Shown piece by piece: positions 17,403 through 29,400 of a stretch of DNA of 64,000 bases (positions are counted from its first letter, which is position 1; the number at the start of each line of letters is the position of its first letter). The stretch comes from Streptomyces sp. YPW6. Its GTDB lineage: Bacteria; Actinomycetota; Actinomycetes; Streptomycetales; Streptomycetaceae. Below the pieces are notes generated by a model. The model was not told the origin of the DNA and did no database searches. It saw nothing but the letters and a program-made list of their open reading frames with translations. The stretch is from NCBI RefSeq assembly GCF_018866325.1, contig NZ_CP076457.1, forward strand, positions 7,041,001 through 7,105,000. Reading direction: 5' to 3'. The position numbers and the translations under genes were made by a program.

Positions 17403-20400
17403 CCATCTCGCAGAGCCCGGCCGAGGACGGTACGGCGCGCAGCGCGGGCCGTGAGGCGCTGCTCGGCCAGGACAGCTTCCGCGGGGTGCGCACCACCTCG
17501 GCCGGGCCCCCGCCGCCCGGGACCCCGGAGGCGCCGCCCGCTCCCCGGACCGTCTTCACCGGCCCGCCCGCCGCGCTCCCCGGCTCCGGCACCGAGCGGG
17601 GCGCCGACTACTTCGTGGGCCACGGCACGCCCCGTACCGTCACCCTCGGCACGGACAACGCCGCCCATCCCACCGTCAAGGTCAGCGGCGTACAGCTCGG
17701 CGAGCTCCTCAAGTCCTGGGCGCAGGAAGGGGACCAGGGCCGCCCGCTGGTGCTGTTCTCGTGCGAGACCGGGCAGCAGCCGAAGATCGCGGGACTGCCG
17801 GTCGCCCAGCACGTGGCGAACCGGACCGGACGCCCGGTGTACGCGCCGACCACCGAGGCGGGTACCGCGAAGGACCGGGACGGCAACGTCCGCGCGGTTC
17901 TCGGCGAGGGTCCCGACGGGCCCGGCCGGTGGCGGCTGTTCACCCCGGAGCCCACCGGGGCGGACCTGGACGGCCTGGCGCGGGACGCCGGACTGCACGC
18001 GGGCCCGGACCCGGCCGACGCCTTCGCCCGGGCGCGTACCCTCCAGCAGATCCGCACCCTGCGCGAGGTGATCGGACCGGGCGCCGAACAGCGTTCCGGA
18101 AGCCGGGAGTTGCTGGCGGCCCTCGCCTACGTGGACGGTCTGCGCTGGCGCGACCCGGGCACCGCCGCCCGGTACGGCGACGGCCGGATGACCCCGGACC
18201 TGCTCGACCGGATGGTCACCGACTGGCACACCGCCACCAACGGCACCAACGTCGACCCGTCCACCGGCCCCACGCCGGAGCAGTACACCGCGTTCCTGGA
18301 AGCCGCCGCCGCACTGCGGGCCGGCGCCGCTCCCGAGACCACGCTCGACGCGCTGCTGCCACCCCCGCCGCCCGAACTGCCCCCGGACACCCTGGTCGCG
18401 CAGTCGGATGTGCTCGGCCTCTCCTACGCACGCTCCGCGCAGATCACCTGGTCCCTGTCGAACGCCCCGCTGCCGCTGTCCGAACTGGGCCTCGGCCCCG
18501 CCGACACCGCCGAGCTGGCCCGCCGCCTGCACCACCCGGAGCTCGCGACTCCGACCGGCCCGCAGGACGCGCCGGGCCCCGGAGCCGGCCCGTCAACGCC
18601 CGCGCTCCCGGTGAACTCCACCACCGTCAACGCCTACACGGCCCGGCACACGTACGGCATTCCGGAGAAGAACTTCGACAAGTTCCGTGACCTGGCGCGG
18701 GAGCGGAACGTGGTCGTGGACGTGCGGCCGACGAATCCTTCGGCGCCGAAGTGGCTGGACGCGGGGGCGATGCCCAAGCCGCAGGACATCAAGGCGAAGA
18801 CGGTCAACGAGGTCGACGTCCTGCTGGGCGCCGATCCCGCGACCATCGGCCTGGTGGGCTATTTCCAGCCGGTGCTGCCCCCCGAGGACTCCGTTCCGCA
18901 CGGTGCCCGGGACCGGGTCCTCTCGCGGTTCAACCAGCGGTCCACGGAATTCCGCGAACTGGCCGGGAAGATGGCCCAGTACGAGGCCGAAGGCCGCTTC
19001 GTCGTCCAGGACGGCATCGTCCACGGTGTCGACGACGCCGGTGACCGGCGCCCTGTCACCGGCGACCACGATGTGTTCGACGTGTCGTCCCCCGACGGCT
19101 CGCGGCTCCCGCATCCCGACCACGACGCGCTGATCGACGAGATGCGGGCCAAGGACATGGCCGTCGTGCACGGCGCGCACATGTTCTGGAACCCGCCGAC
19201 CGCGTTCGACAAGTCGGTCTTCGACAAGATCGTCAGCTCCCACCAGGGTCCCTCCGGCGAACCGCTGCTCCGCTTCACCCCCGACAGCGACCACGCCGTC
19301 CTCGCCTGGACGCAGAAGCTCAAGCCGGGACAGGTCGACTCCTACACGGCCCGGCACACGTACGGCATTCCGGAGAAGAACTTCACCAAGTTCCGTGATG
19401 TGGCGCGGGAGCGGAACGTGGTCGTGGACGTGCGGCCGACGAATCCTTCGGCGCCGAAGTGGCTGGACGCGGGGGCGATGCCCAAGCCGCAGGACATCAA
19501 GGCGAAGACGGTCAACGAGGTCGACGTCCTGCTGGGCGCCGATCCCGCGACCATCGGCCTGGTCGGCTACTTCCGGCCGGTGCCGCCGGACCGGGGTTCG
19601 GTTCCGGCGGACGCGTGGGACCGGGTGGTCTCGCGGTTCAACCAGCGGTCCACGGAATTCCACGAGCTGGCCGGGAAGATGGCCCAGTACGAGGCAGACG
19701 GCACGTTCACCGTGCACCAGGGGATCGTCTTCGGTTTCGACGACGCGGGCGGCCGCCGTCCGATCACCGGCGACCACGACCTGTTCGACGTCTCCTCGCC
19801 GGACGGTTCCCGGATCTCTCCCGTCGACCATGACGCGCTGATCGACGAGATGCGGGCCAAGGACATGGCCGTGGCGCACGGCGCGCACATGTTCTGGAAC
19901 CCGCCGACGGCCTTCGACAAGTCGGTCTTCGACAAGATCGTCAGCTCCCACACGGGTGCGTCCGGCGAACCCCTGCTCCGCTTCAGCCCCGGCAACGACC
20001 ACGCCGTTCTCGTCCACCCCGAACCACGCCCGGCCCCACCGCCGCCCTCGCGCCCCGAGAGCATCGCCGAGGACCTGCACCTGTCCAGTGAGGACACCAG
20101 GACACCCGGCCTCACGGACACCGTCCACGCGGACGGGCAGGCCTTCCGCCGGATGCCCGCCCGGGGCGACGGCGACTGCCTCTTCCGCTCGCTCCTCGAC
20201 ACCGCGCGCAGTCACCCCGTTCCGCCCCCGTGGGCCGCGCGGAACGTCGCCGGACTCCGCGGCCTGCTCCGCGACCGGCTCACCGGCTCCGAACTGCTCG
20301 CCCCGGACGTCGAGGCCACTCCCGACCCGGTGCTCGCGGTCGTCGACGACCTGCGGATGACCGCCCTGGCCGGGGTACGTGACGCGGAGGCGCGGGACCG

Positions 20401-23400
20401 GATCGGGCAGCGCTGGGACCGGATCGAGCAGGCGGTCGTCGAGAACGGCGACGGCCGCCGGTGGCGGCAGATCCTGAAGGACAGCGGCTACCCCCACCTC
20501 GCCGACGTGGCGCCCACACCCGCCGACGCACGCCGGCTCGGCACCGACGGGCTGATCCTCGCGGCGGCCGAACTCCCCGGCCTGTGGTCCTCGCCCTTCG
20601 CCGACGCGCTCCCGCTCGCGCTGGCGCACACCCTCGACATCGAGCTGCGGCTGGTCCGGCCCGACGGGACGGCCCCCACCGGCACCTCCGTCACCCCGCT
20701 CAACCCGGGCGGCCGCAGCGGCACCCTGCACGTCGCCTACAACGGCCTTGACCACTACGACGCCCTGGTCCCGGCCGCCGCACTGCCCACGCCCGCACCC
20801 GTGACCACCCCCGCCCCCGCCCCGGCCAACGGAACCCCGCCCGGCCCGGACGTTTTCGGCGCGTGGCTGCGGGCCATGGGCGGCGTCACCGACCTGGACG
20901 CCCCCGCCGGGCCGGACCGTGGCGATCCCGTCCCGCTGGAGACCCAGCTGGAGCGGCACCGCCCGGCCCGGCTGCTGACCGGCGAGGACGCCCCGCCGCC
21001 GGGCCACGCCCCGCGCTCGGTCACCTTCGACGACGGCAGCCGCCTGCCCACCGTCCTCATCAGCCCGGACGCCGATCCGGACGACGGCTCCACCGGGCCG
21101 GGCGCGCGCACCGCCGGCGGGCCGCCGAGGGCGGGGCTCCTGAACGGCCCGGGCGTCCTCACCCTGCGCTCGCCCGAGCAGGTCGCGAAGGAGGTCTTCG
21201 GCCGGCTGCCCGAGAGGCTCCGTGCCCGGTTCGACGAGGCGGAGCTGCTCCGGCTGCTGAAGGACCAGCCCGGTGCGTTCACCGCCCCGCGCGGCGCCCG
21301 CTTCGTGGGCCGGGAGAAGTCCGGGGTCGGCCACGAGCTGATCGTCGAGGCCGTTCCGTACCACCGCTGGGAGCGGTTCTCCGAGGTCGGCGGCGCCACC
21401 GTCCGGCTGGACACCATGCGGCGCGGCCAGACGGGTACGGGCGGCGGACGCAGCGTCGGCACCGGCCGCCGGGTCGCCGCGGCGCTGGGCATGGGCCCGC
21501 CGCTCAACTGGCTGGTCAAGATGGGCGTCTCGCTGGGCTGGACCCGCAGGACCGACTACACCCAGGGCACCCAGGCGTACCACCAGAGCGAGTACCGGGC
21601 CGTCGAGGGGTCCCATCTGCACCTGGACGACGTCCACTACCGGGTGCGGGTCGAGCGGGTCACCGAGGCGCCGAGGCCGTCCGCGCCGACGCCCCCCGGT
21701 CCGGGCACGGCACCCGCCTCCCCCCGCTGGCAGCGCAGCCAGGTGCACTCCGCCGCCTTCGCCATGCGGGACGGGCTGAGCTGGCGGCTGCCCGACGACC
21801 TCACCGTGCCCTTCCGGGGGCCGAAGCGCGCCCCGGAGACGCTCACCTTCCCGGACGGGGCCGAGCCGCGGATCGCCGACACCACCGCCCTCCACCTCAC
21901 GGACCCGCCGGAGGACGTGGCGATCGACGTCTCCGGTGCGCGGCCCGGCAGTTCGGCCCACCGCACACTGATCTCGTACGTACGTCCCGGGCGGCTGCTC
22001 GGCCTCTTCGGGAGACTCGCCGGACCGGTCAGCGGGCCCGAGCTCACCCGGGGCAGCGGACAGCACCCGCTGGGCCATCTGGTCGTCGAACGCTCCATCC
22101 CGCACCGGGCGACCCTGGTCACGGAGTCGGTCAAGGCCGAGGTCCGCGACCTCGCCCAGACCACCTATCAGAACCAGCGCTCCCACGTCCGCGACACCCG
22201 CCTCGGCGTCCAGATCACCGCCGGACCGAGCTACACGCTCATCGGCCCGGAGACCGACGTACGCATCCAGGGCGGCCCCCTGGTCCGCGCCGATCTCAGC
22301 GCGGGCCGGGCCCACCACCTCGGCACCGACGCCGCCCGCAAGGTGACCGGCCGCGTGCGCAACCACCCCGTGGCGCTCTACCGCGTGGAGCGCACCCTGA
22401 TGGTGCGCAAGGCCGGCGAGCCGGCTTCCGCCGCCCGCCCGGTCCGGGTGGTCAGCCTCGACTGGTACTCCACCCAGGACGCGCGCCGCCTCGCCGGCTG
22501 GGACAGCCGTACGCCCGGGGCGACCGGCCCGAACCCGGACGCCGAGCCGCCGGTGCCGTGGTACCTCACCCGCCAGGACCCGGTGCACCTGGGCGGCCAG
22601 GTCCGCGCCGAGGGCTTCGTACCGGACCGGCGGCCCCCGGTCCCGGCCGCCACGACGACGGCCGCCCCGCCGCCCCCGACGGCGACACCCGCCCCGGGGA
22701 CCGCTCCCGCACCCATCACGCCTGTGCCCGCCCCGGGGACGACCGCTCCCGCACCGGCCGCCACGGCGACGGCCACGCCCGCGCCCGCACCCCAGGACCC
22801 CCTCAAGGCCTTCACCGACACGGTCCTGGACACCTTGCACCGCGCCTACCCGTCGCTCTTCGTCCCGCCGCTGATGCTGCGCCACCCCCACCTGGCCAAG
22901 CTCTGGTACGGCGACGGGCGCACCCGGACCGCCCTGCACAACGAGCGCCAGGTGCGCGAGGCGCTGAACCGGCCCACCTTCGCGCAGAGCCTCGACGACC
23001 TCACGACCACCGGGGTGCCGGTCACCCTCACCGAGGACGGCAAGGTCCGCCGGGGCCACCACACCCTCATCCTGCGCGCCCGCCTCACCGACCGGCGGTT
23101 CGAGACCACCCTGAGCGAACGCTCGCTGCGCAACGCCGTCATCGGCACGGAGATCTCCGGGCAGGGGCAGCAGGAGGCCACGACCCTCTCCGGTGGGGTC
23201 GAACTGGGCATCTCGCCGCGTGACCACGACAGGGACCCCGGCACCGGGCTGCCGCGCCGGACGGGCAACATCGCCCTGGGCGCCCGCCACGCGAAGACGC
23301 GGACCCGGGCCACCAGGAACACCGTCGCGGTCGCCCACGACCAGCTGGCCTTCCAGAGCGGAGCCGATCTCTACAGCTACCGGGTGGAACTGGGCGCCAC

Positions 23401-26400
23401 CTTCGAGGGGCACCGCCGCCCGCGCGGCTGGACCCGGCTCGTCTCGCTCGGGCTGCTGGGCGCGGGCGTCTTCGTCAGCAAGGTCGGGGAGCGCCCGCTG
23501 TTCGCCCGCGGGACCGAGACGGTGGGCCGGGTCGAGCTGGCCGTCCCCGCCGCCCACGGCTCCGAGCGCCACGCCCCCGCCGACCCTCCCGCCACCGGTC
23601 CCGCACCGGCCCCCGCACCCACCCCCGTACCGCGTCCCCTCTCCACCACCGAGGCGGACCAACTCCTCGACGGCGCACGGCCCCTGCCCCGCACGTCCTC
23701 CTCCGACCGGCAGCTCGTGACCACGCTGCTCAGCGCCCCGCACGTCGTCCTCAGCGCGGAGGGCGGAGAGCAGCGCCAGCGGCTCGTCCAGGACACCGCC
23801 GACCGCGCCACCGGAACCTCCTGGCACGTCAGCGCGCCCGGCGCCCCGATCCGCACCGCCCTGCGCCGGGCCATGGCCAACCTCGGCGTCGCCGGACAAC
23901 TCGGCCAGTACCTCGGCCCGTTCGGCTCCCGGATCACCGGGCTCACCGGGGCGGGCCCCTTCGCGACGCACTACCTCAAGGCGGCGGTGCGGGGCGAGCT
24001 GGAGAACTTCCGCGTCAGGAGCGACCCGAAGCCCGGCAGCCTCGAAGCCACGATCGGCAACGAACACCGCGTCGCCGGCGCCTCCGGCAGCGGTTCCCGG
24101 ACCACCCTGGGACTCCAGGGCGCCGTCACGCGGGTGCAGCAGGCGCCCGGCCGGCAGGCGCTGGTGGGGACGTACTCGTCCGCGCTCCAGTACGCCTGGG
24201 GCAAGGAGCGCAGCGTCGCCCAGACCCTCACCCGGGGCCGCAACACCACCCTCAGCTACGCCGGCCGGATGTATCTGGTGGTCGCCGACGCCGTCGAGAC
24301 GGTGGCCGTGCGCGACCGGTGGACCGCCGCGATGGGGGCGGCCGGCACCCGCGCCGGGGGCCGGATCAGCGCCGCCGCCGGGCGGATCTCCGGCCGCCTC
24401 GGGCGCGGCCTCTCCCCGCGCGGGGCCGCCGCCGCGTTCCAGCGCGTCCGCGACGCGGTGATGTTCCACCTGCCGATGCAGGACGCGATCGAGGCCGGGC
24501 TCGCCCCGGACGGCCTCGGGACCGGCACACCGGACAACCTCGGCGGCGGCTACCGGCTGCCCCCCTTCCTCCGCCGCCGGCACTTCCCCACCCACCCCGG
24601 CGGCCGGCTGGACGCGAGCCGGGCCGCGCAGCCCCTGATGGGGCAGCTGGAGCGGATGGGGGTGCCCTCGCACGACCGGGAGCAGGTGCTCCAGCGCCTC
24701 TCGCCGGACTTCCTCCGCTCCCACGTGCACGAGCTGACCACCGACGGGATGGCCCTGCCGGTCCGCTACCGCACCTGGTCCAGCCCGCACCACCTGCCGG
24801 TCGGCGGCAGCCCCGGGCAGCTGAAGGTGACTCTGACGCCCGTCACCACGACCGTCCGACGGCTCCGGACGGGCTTCGAGCTGGAGGACTACCGCACCAC
24901 CGCCCGCGACGACGTCGACGGCCGGTCCCAGGACCGCGGCGCCGACGCGACCCTCAGCGCCGGCCAACGCGCGGCGGACGGCGGGGCGCTGGCCGCCAAC
25001 CCGGCGCTCCAGGGAACGGCGGCCAAGCAGCGGTCGAGCAGGGTGGCCGAGGCGGTCGGCAGCACCGCGATGCCCAACATCGCCACCACCCAGGCGCACG
25101 CCGAGATCGTGACCACGTACACCCTCACGGCCACGCTGGTCGACGCGTCCGGCAAGCCGCTCGGGCCCACCGCCACCGCCCCCGTCGGCAGCCTCAACGA
25201 GATCCTCCCGGCGAACCTGCTCACCCCGGTCGGCGACGGCGCCGACGGCGCGCTCACCGAGCAGGACGTGCCGGAACCCCCGCGCGCGGTGACCATGCTG
25301 ACGGCTCATCAGGCCCTGCCGGAGTCCATCGCCCAGTGGCGGACCACGGGAGGGGAGAGCGGCGGGAAGGACCCCGGCATCCTGCCCTTCGACGATGTGA
25401 TCGGCTCGGGCATCCTCGCCGTGGACGTTCTCGGTTCGGCCAACGTGCAGGACGCCCTGACCCTCGCCACCGCCCGCGCCGACGGCTTCCCCGGTGACAC
25501 GGACCTCGGAAAGCGGCACACGGACGCCACGCTCGCCGAGCGCGTACGGATGGCCCGCCACACCCCGCTCACCGGCCTCGGCACCGCGCCCGCCCAGGCC
25601 CAGCAGGAGGCCACCTCCCAGGTCGGTCTGACCGCGGGCTTCCGCGAGGCTCTCGGGCCCGACGGCACCGCCCTGCCCACCCAGTCCTCCGCGCGCCTGC
25701 TCGGCCAGTCCCACACCGCCGACTCGCGCCTCTACGCCAAGATGCACCGCGGCGGCGCCCGGCTGCTGGCCGTCGAGAACAAGCCGCGCATGGAGGCCAT
25801 GCAGCGGCGCAAGACCGGCGACGCGCTGGACGCGGGCATCACCGACAACGTCGAAGGCGCCGTCGGCACGTCCCCGCTGGCGGGCACCAGCAACGCGGGC
25901 GTGACCAACCCCGGTGCCACGGTCCCGGTCGGCGGTGCCAACGACGCGACCGCGCTGAGGAGCGCCACCGACACCACCCTCGGCACGCACCTCAAGGTCG
26001 TCACCGACCGCAGCATGCTCTTCGCGGTCCCCGTCAGCTGGCTCTCGGTGGCCGAGGTGGACCACCGGGTCACCGACAGCCGCCCGATGCAGGCCCTCGG
26101 CAAGCCCAGGAGGGGGCCGCGCGCCGTCGAGGCGGAGACCACCGTCCTGGTCTGGCTCCGCGAGGACATCGCCCGCGACCACGGCCTGCTGGACGACACC
26201 ACCTTCCCGGACGAGGTCCGCACCGCCTGGGACGACCAGGCCAGGGCGGCCGCCGACCTCGCCACCGCCGAGAAGAACTACTACGACGCCCGCGCGAAGA
26301 CCCGGGAGGCCTGGCTCGGCCTGAGCCCCGAGGAGCGTGCCGCGCTCGGGGACGACGACCGGGCCACGGTCCTGCCGCGGGCCGTCGCCGGCTCCCCGGC

Positions 26401-29400
26401 CGTCACCGCCTGGCAGGCGGCCCGCGAGGACGTGCGCCGCGGACGGCAGCACCTGGACGCCGCCGCGCGGGACCACCACCGCCTCCACCTCGCCGCGGCC
26501 CGCCTCACCGCTCACCACCAGGGTTCGGCCTCGGTGCCGGTGAAGGACGCGCCGCAGGAGTACACCGTGCCCGACTGGCGCTCCGAGGCGCCGAAGCCGT
26601 ACACGGTCACCGACGCCGCCGGCTCCGCGCCGCGTACCCTCACCTCGCCCGACGGGCTGACGGTCCACCAGGTGCACGAAGTACCGCACGACGGGGCCTC
26701 GTTCTTCCACGCGCTGCTCGCGACGGCCCGGGACCGGGGCGGACTGCCGCTCCTGCTGGGCGCGGACCTCGCGGACCGGTTCGCGGCCGACGCGGGCGAC
26801 CCGGCGGTCACCGCCGAGGCCGTCGCCGCCGCGCGCGACCGGCTGGCCTGGGCGCTGGCCGACAACGGCAACGAGGACCTGCTCGACGGTCTGGCGCTGG
26901 ACGCGGAGGACACCTTCACGCAGGCCGAACTGGATGCGGCGGGCGTCGAGCTGACGGCAGCCCAGCAGGCGGAGTTCGACGCGCTCGGCCGGCTTCCGCA
27001 GACCTTCTGGCCGAGCCCGGCGCAGCGGGTGGCGCTGGCCACGGCCGCCCTGTACCGCCCGTTCGCGGCCGAGCCCACGACGGCCGACCCGGACGGCCAC
27101 CACCCGGCCGCGGCCGAGCGCCGGGCGGGCGACCACGGCGGCGCCGACGTGCTGCCCGCCCTCGCGGCCCGGGTGCTGGGCACCCCGGTGACGGTGGTGA
27201 CGGGGGAGGGGCGGCAGCAGACGTTCCTCCCGCACGGCGCCGACCCGGCGACGGCCGACGCGGCTTCCGGCCCGGTGCTCTTCGCCGCCGACGGCTTCTT
27301 CTCGGCCGCACTGACGCCGGGCACGACACCGCCCCGCACCGTCGCGCTGCCGACCCCGCCGGCCACCGTCACTCCTTCGGGCGGCACCGGGACCACCTCC
27401 CAGCCGTCCCCCCGCCGCAGCCACCCCACCCCGCCCTGGCTGCCGCCCGCCGACACCGACGGCCCGCGCTACCGGCTGGACCGCGACGGCCTGCTCACCG
27501 CACCCGACGGCTCCACCTACACCCAGGGAACCCCGGCGGGCCGGGGCAACGGCTTCTTCGGCGCACTCGCCACGGCCCTGCGCCACGCCGCTGAGCAGCC
27601 CGGCCGCGAACCGCGGGCGGCGGCCCGGCTCCGGACCCGCGCCGGGGCTTCGCCGCTACAGCTGATGCGGCTGAACGGCCTGCCCGGCGAACGGGCCGAG
27701 CGCGACGCGCTGTTCTCGCCCCCACCGCCCGCCAAGCAGCGGCACGGCGCTCCCGCGCTGAGCCAGGACGCTCTCGACGGGCGGCTGCGCCGCCACCTCG
27801 CCGACGCCCCCTGGGGGCCTCAGGCCGACCGCGCGGTCGCCGAGTGGGCGGCACGGGCGACCGGCGCCACGGTCACCCTGATCGAGGAGAACGGCACCGC
27901 CCACACCTACGCGGGGCCCTCCGCCGACGCGCCGGTCCTCCGGCTCCGCCGCCGCGGCAAGGACTTCGTGCCGCTGCTCCTGAGGACCCCGGCCCCGGCG
28001 CCGAAACCGAGAACGCCCGCGGACGGCGACGCCCCGGGGCTGCCCGGGGAGGAGGAGGCGTACGAACTCAGCACGCTGTCCGGCGCGGAGCCCCGGCGAC
28101 AGCCCCGGCCCCAGGACACCGTCGGCCTCGACACCGCGTCCGACGGCGAGAGCGACAACGACGTCGACGACGACAGCGACGCCGATGTCGATGCCGACAG
28201 GGACAGTGACAGTGACAGTGACTCCGATTCCCGCGACGAGGAGGACACCCCCGTCTGGGCCGACCCCGAGTGGCTGACGGCGGTGTTCGGCCCGCAGTGG
28301 AACAGGGCCCCGCGCACCCGGCTCCAGGAGACCTCCGAGGCCCTGTACGCGCTCGTCGACACGGCGGCGGGCGGGCGTTCGACCCGCGCCGGGCTGGCCG
28401 GCCTCGTCCGGCAGGTCCTGCACCTGCCGGACCGGGCCCGGGTGAGCAACAGGGACGTCCTCGACCTGGGAGCGCTGGCACTGGAAGCGTCGTCGGACGA
28501 CCTGGCGACCGCCGACGACCTCGCCGGGTACTTCATCGACCGTCAGATCGAGACCCGCCGGGACGCCCTCGCCGAGGAGACCCTCCTGCGCACGCCGCAG
28601 GTGACCTCGGCGGAAGGGGCCTCGGTGGGCCGGATCCCGGCGGAACGGTCCCCGGCCGGGCGGGACTTCACCGGGTCGGACCGGGGTCTGCCGGCCCCGG
28701 ACTCCTACCTCGTCGAGCGTTCGGGCCGGGTGGCCGGGCAGGACGCGCCGTGGCGGAATCCGTACCTCTTCGTGGCCGGGGCGGCGGAGGGCGGCGGCGT
28801 CGAGATCGTCACGCCGTGGCGCACCTTCGTGGTCCGCGAGCCCGTGGAGATGGCCCGGATCATCTCCTACGACTCCCGGCGGCCGCGCGGCGCGGACATC
28901 GTCCTCGCCCTGCCCCCGGCCTTCGCCGCGCAGGTCGCCGACCTGGTCGCCGGTACGACGGCCCGCCCGGTCTGGTACCCCCTGGCACCGGCCGAAGTGG
29001 CCACCCACCCCACCACCGGAGCCGCCCGTCTCGTGGTGCACCGGAGCACCGGGGGGACCGGGCCGGACTGGAGGACACCTCCGCTGCCGCGCGAGCCCGG
29101 CCTGCCCGGCGCCCGTGACCTCAGCAGCGATGACGACAGCGACAGCGACGCCGGGAGCGACAGCGGTTCCACGAGCGACGGTGACGCGGAGTTCGACCGG
29201 CTGGCGGACCTGTTGCAGGGGGAACGCCGTGTCGACGCCCTGCGTGCCCGCCCCCTGATCACCCGCGACTACGAGGTCGTCGACGACGGCGGCACCGGGG
29301 TGCTCTTCACCGAGCCCGGCCCCCGGACGGTCGGCGAGGTCAGCACCGGGGAGACGCCGGAGGGGTCCGCGCTGGTCCTGCCCCACCGGAGCCCGGGGGC

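Noticed and set aside
18593..27586. A 2997-aa open frame on the minus strand opposite the giant effector gene
   Set aside because: It mirrors the plus-strand gene, has Arg/Gly/Val-rich composition with no domain motifs, and no ribosome binding site. Very long antisense frames are expected in GC-rich DNA.
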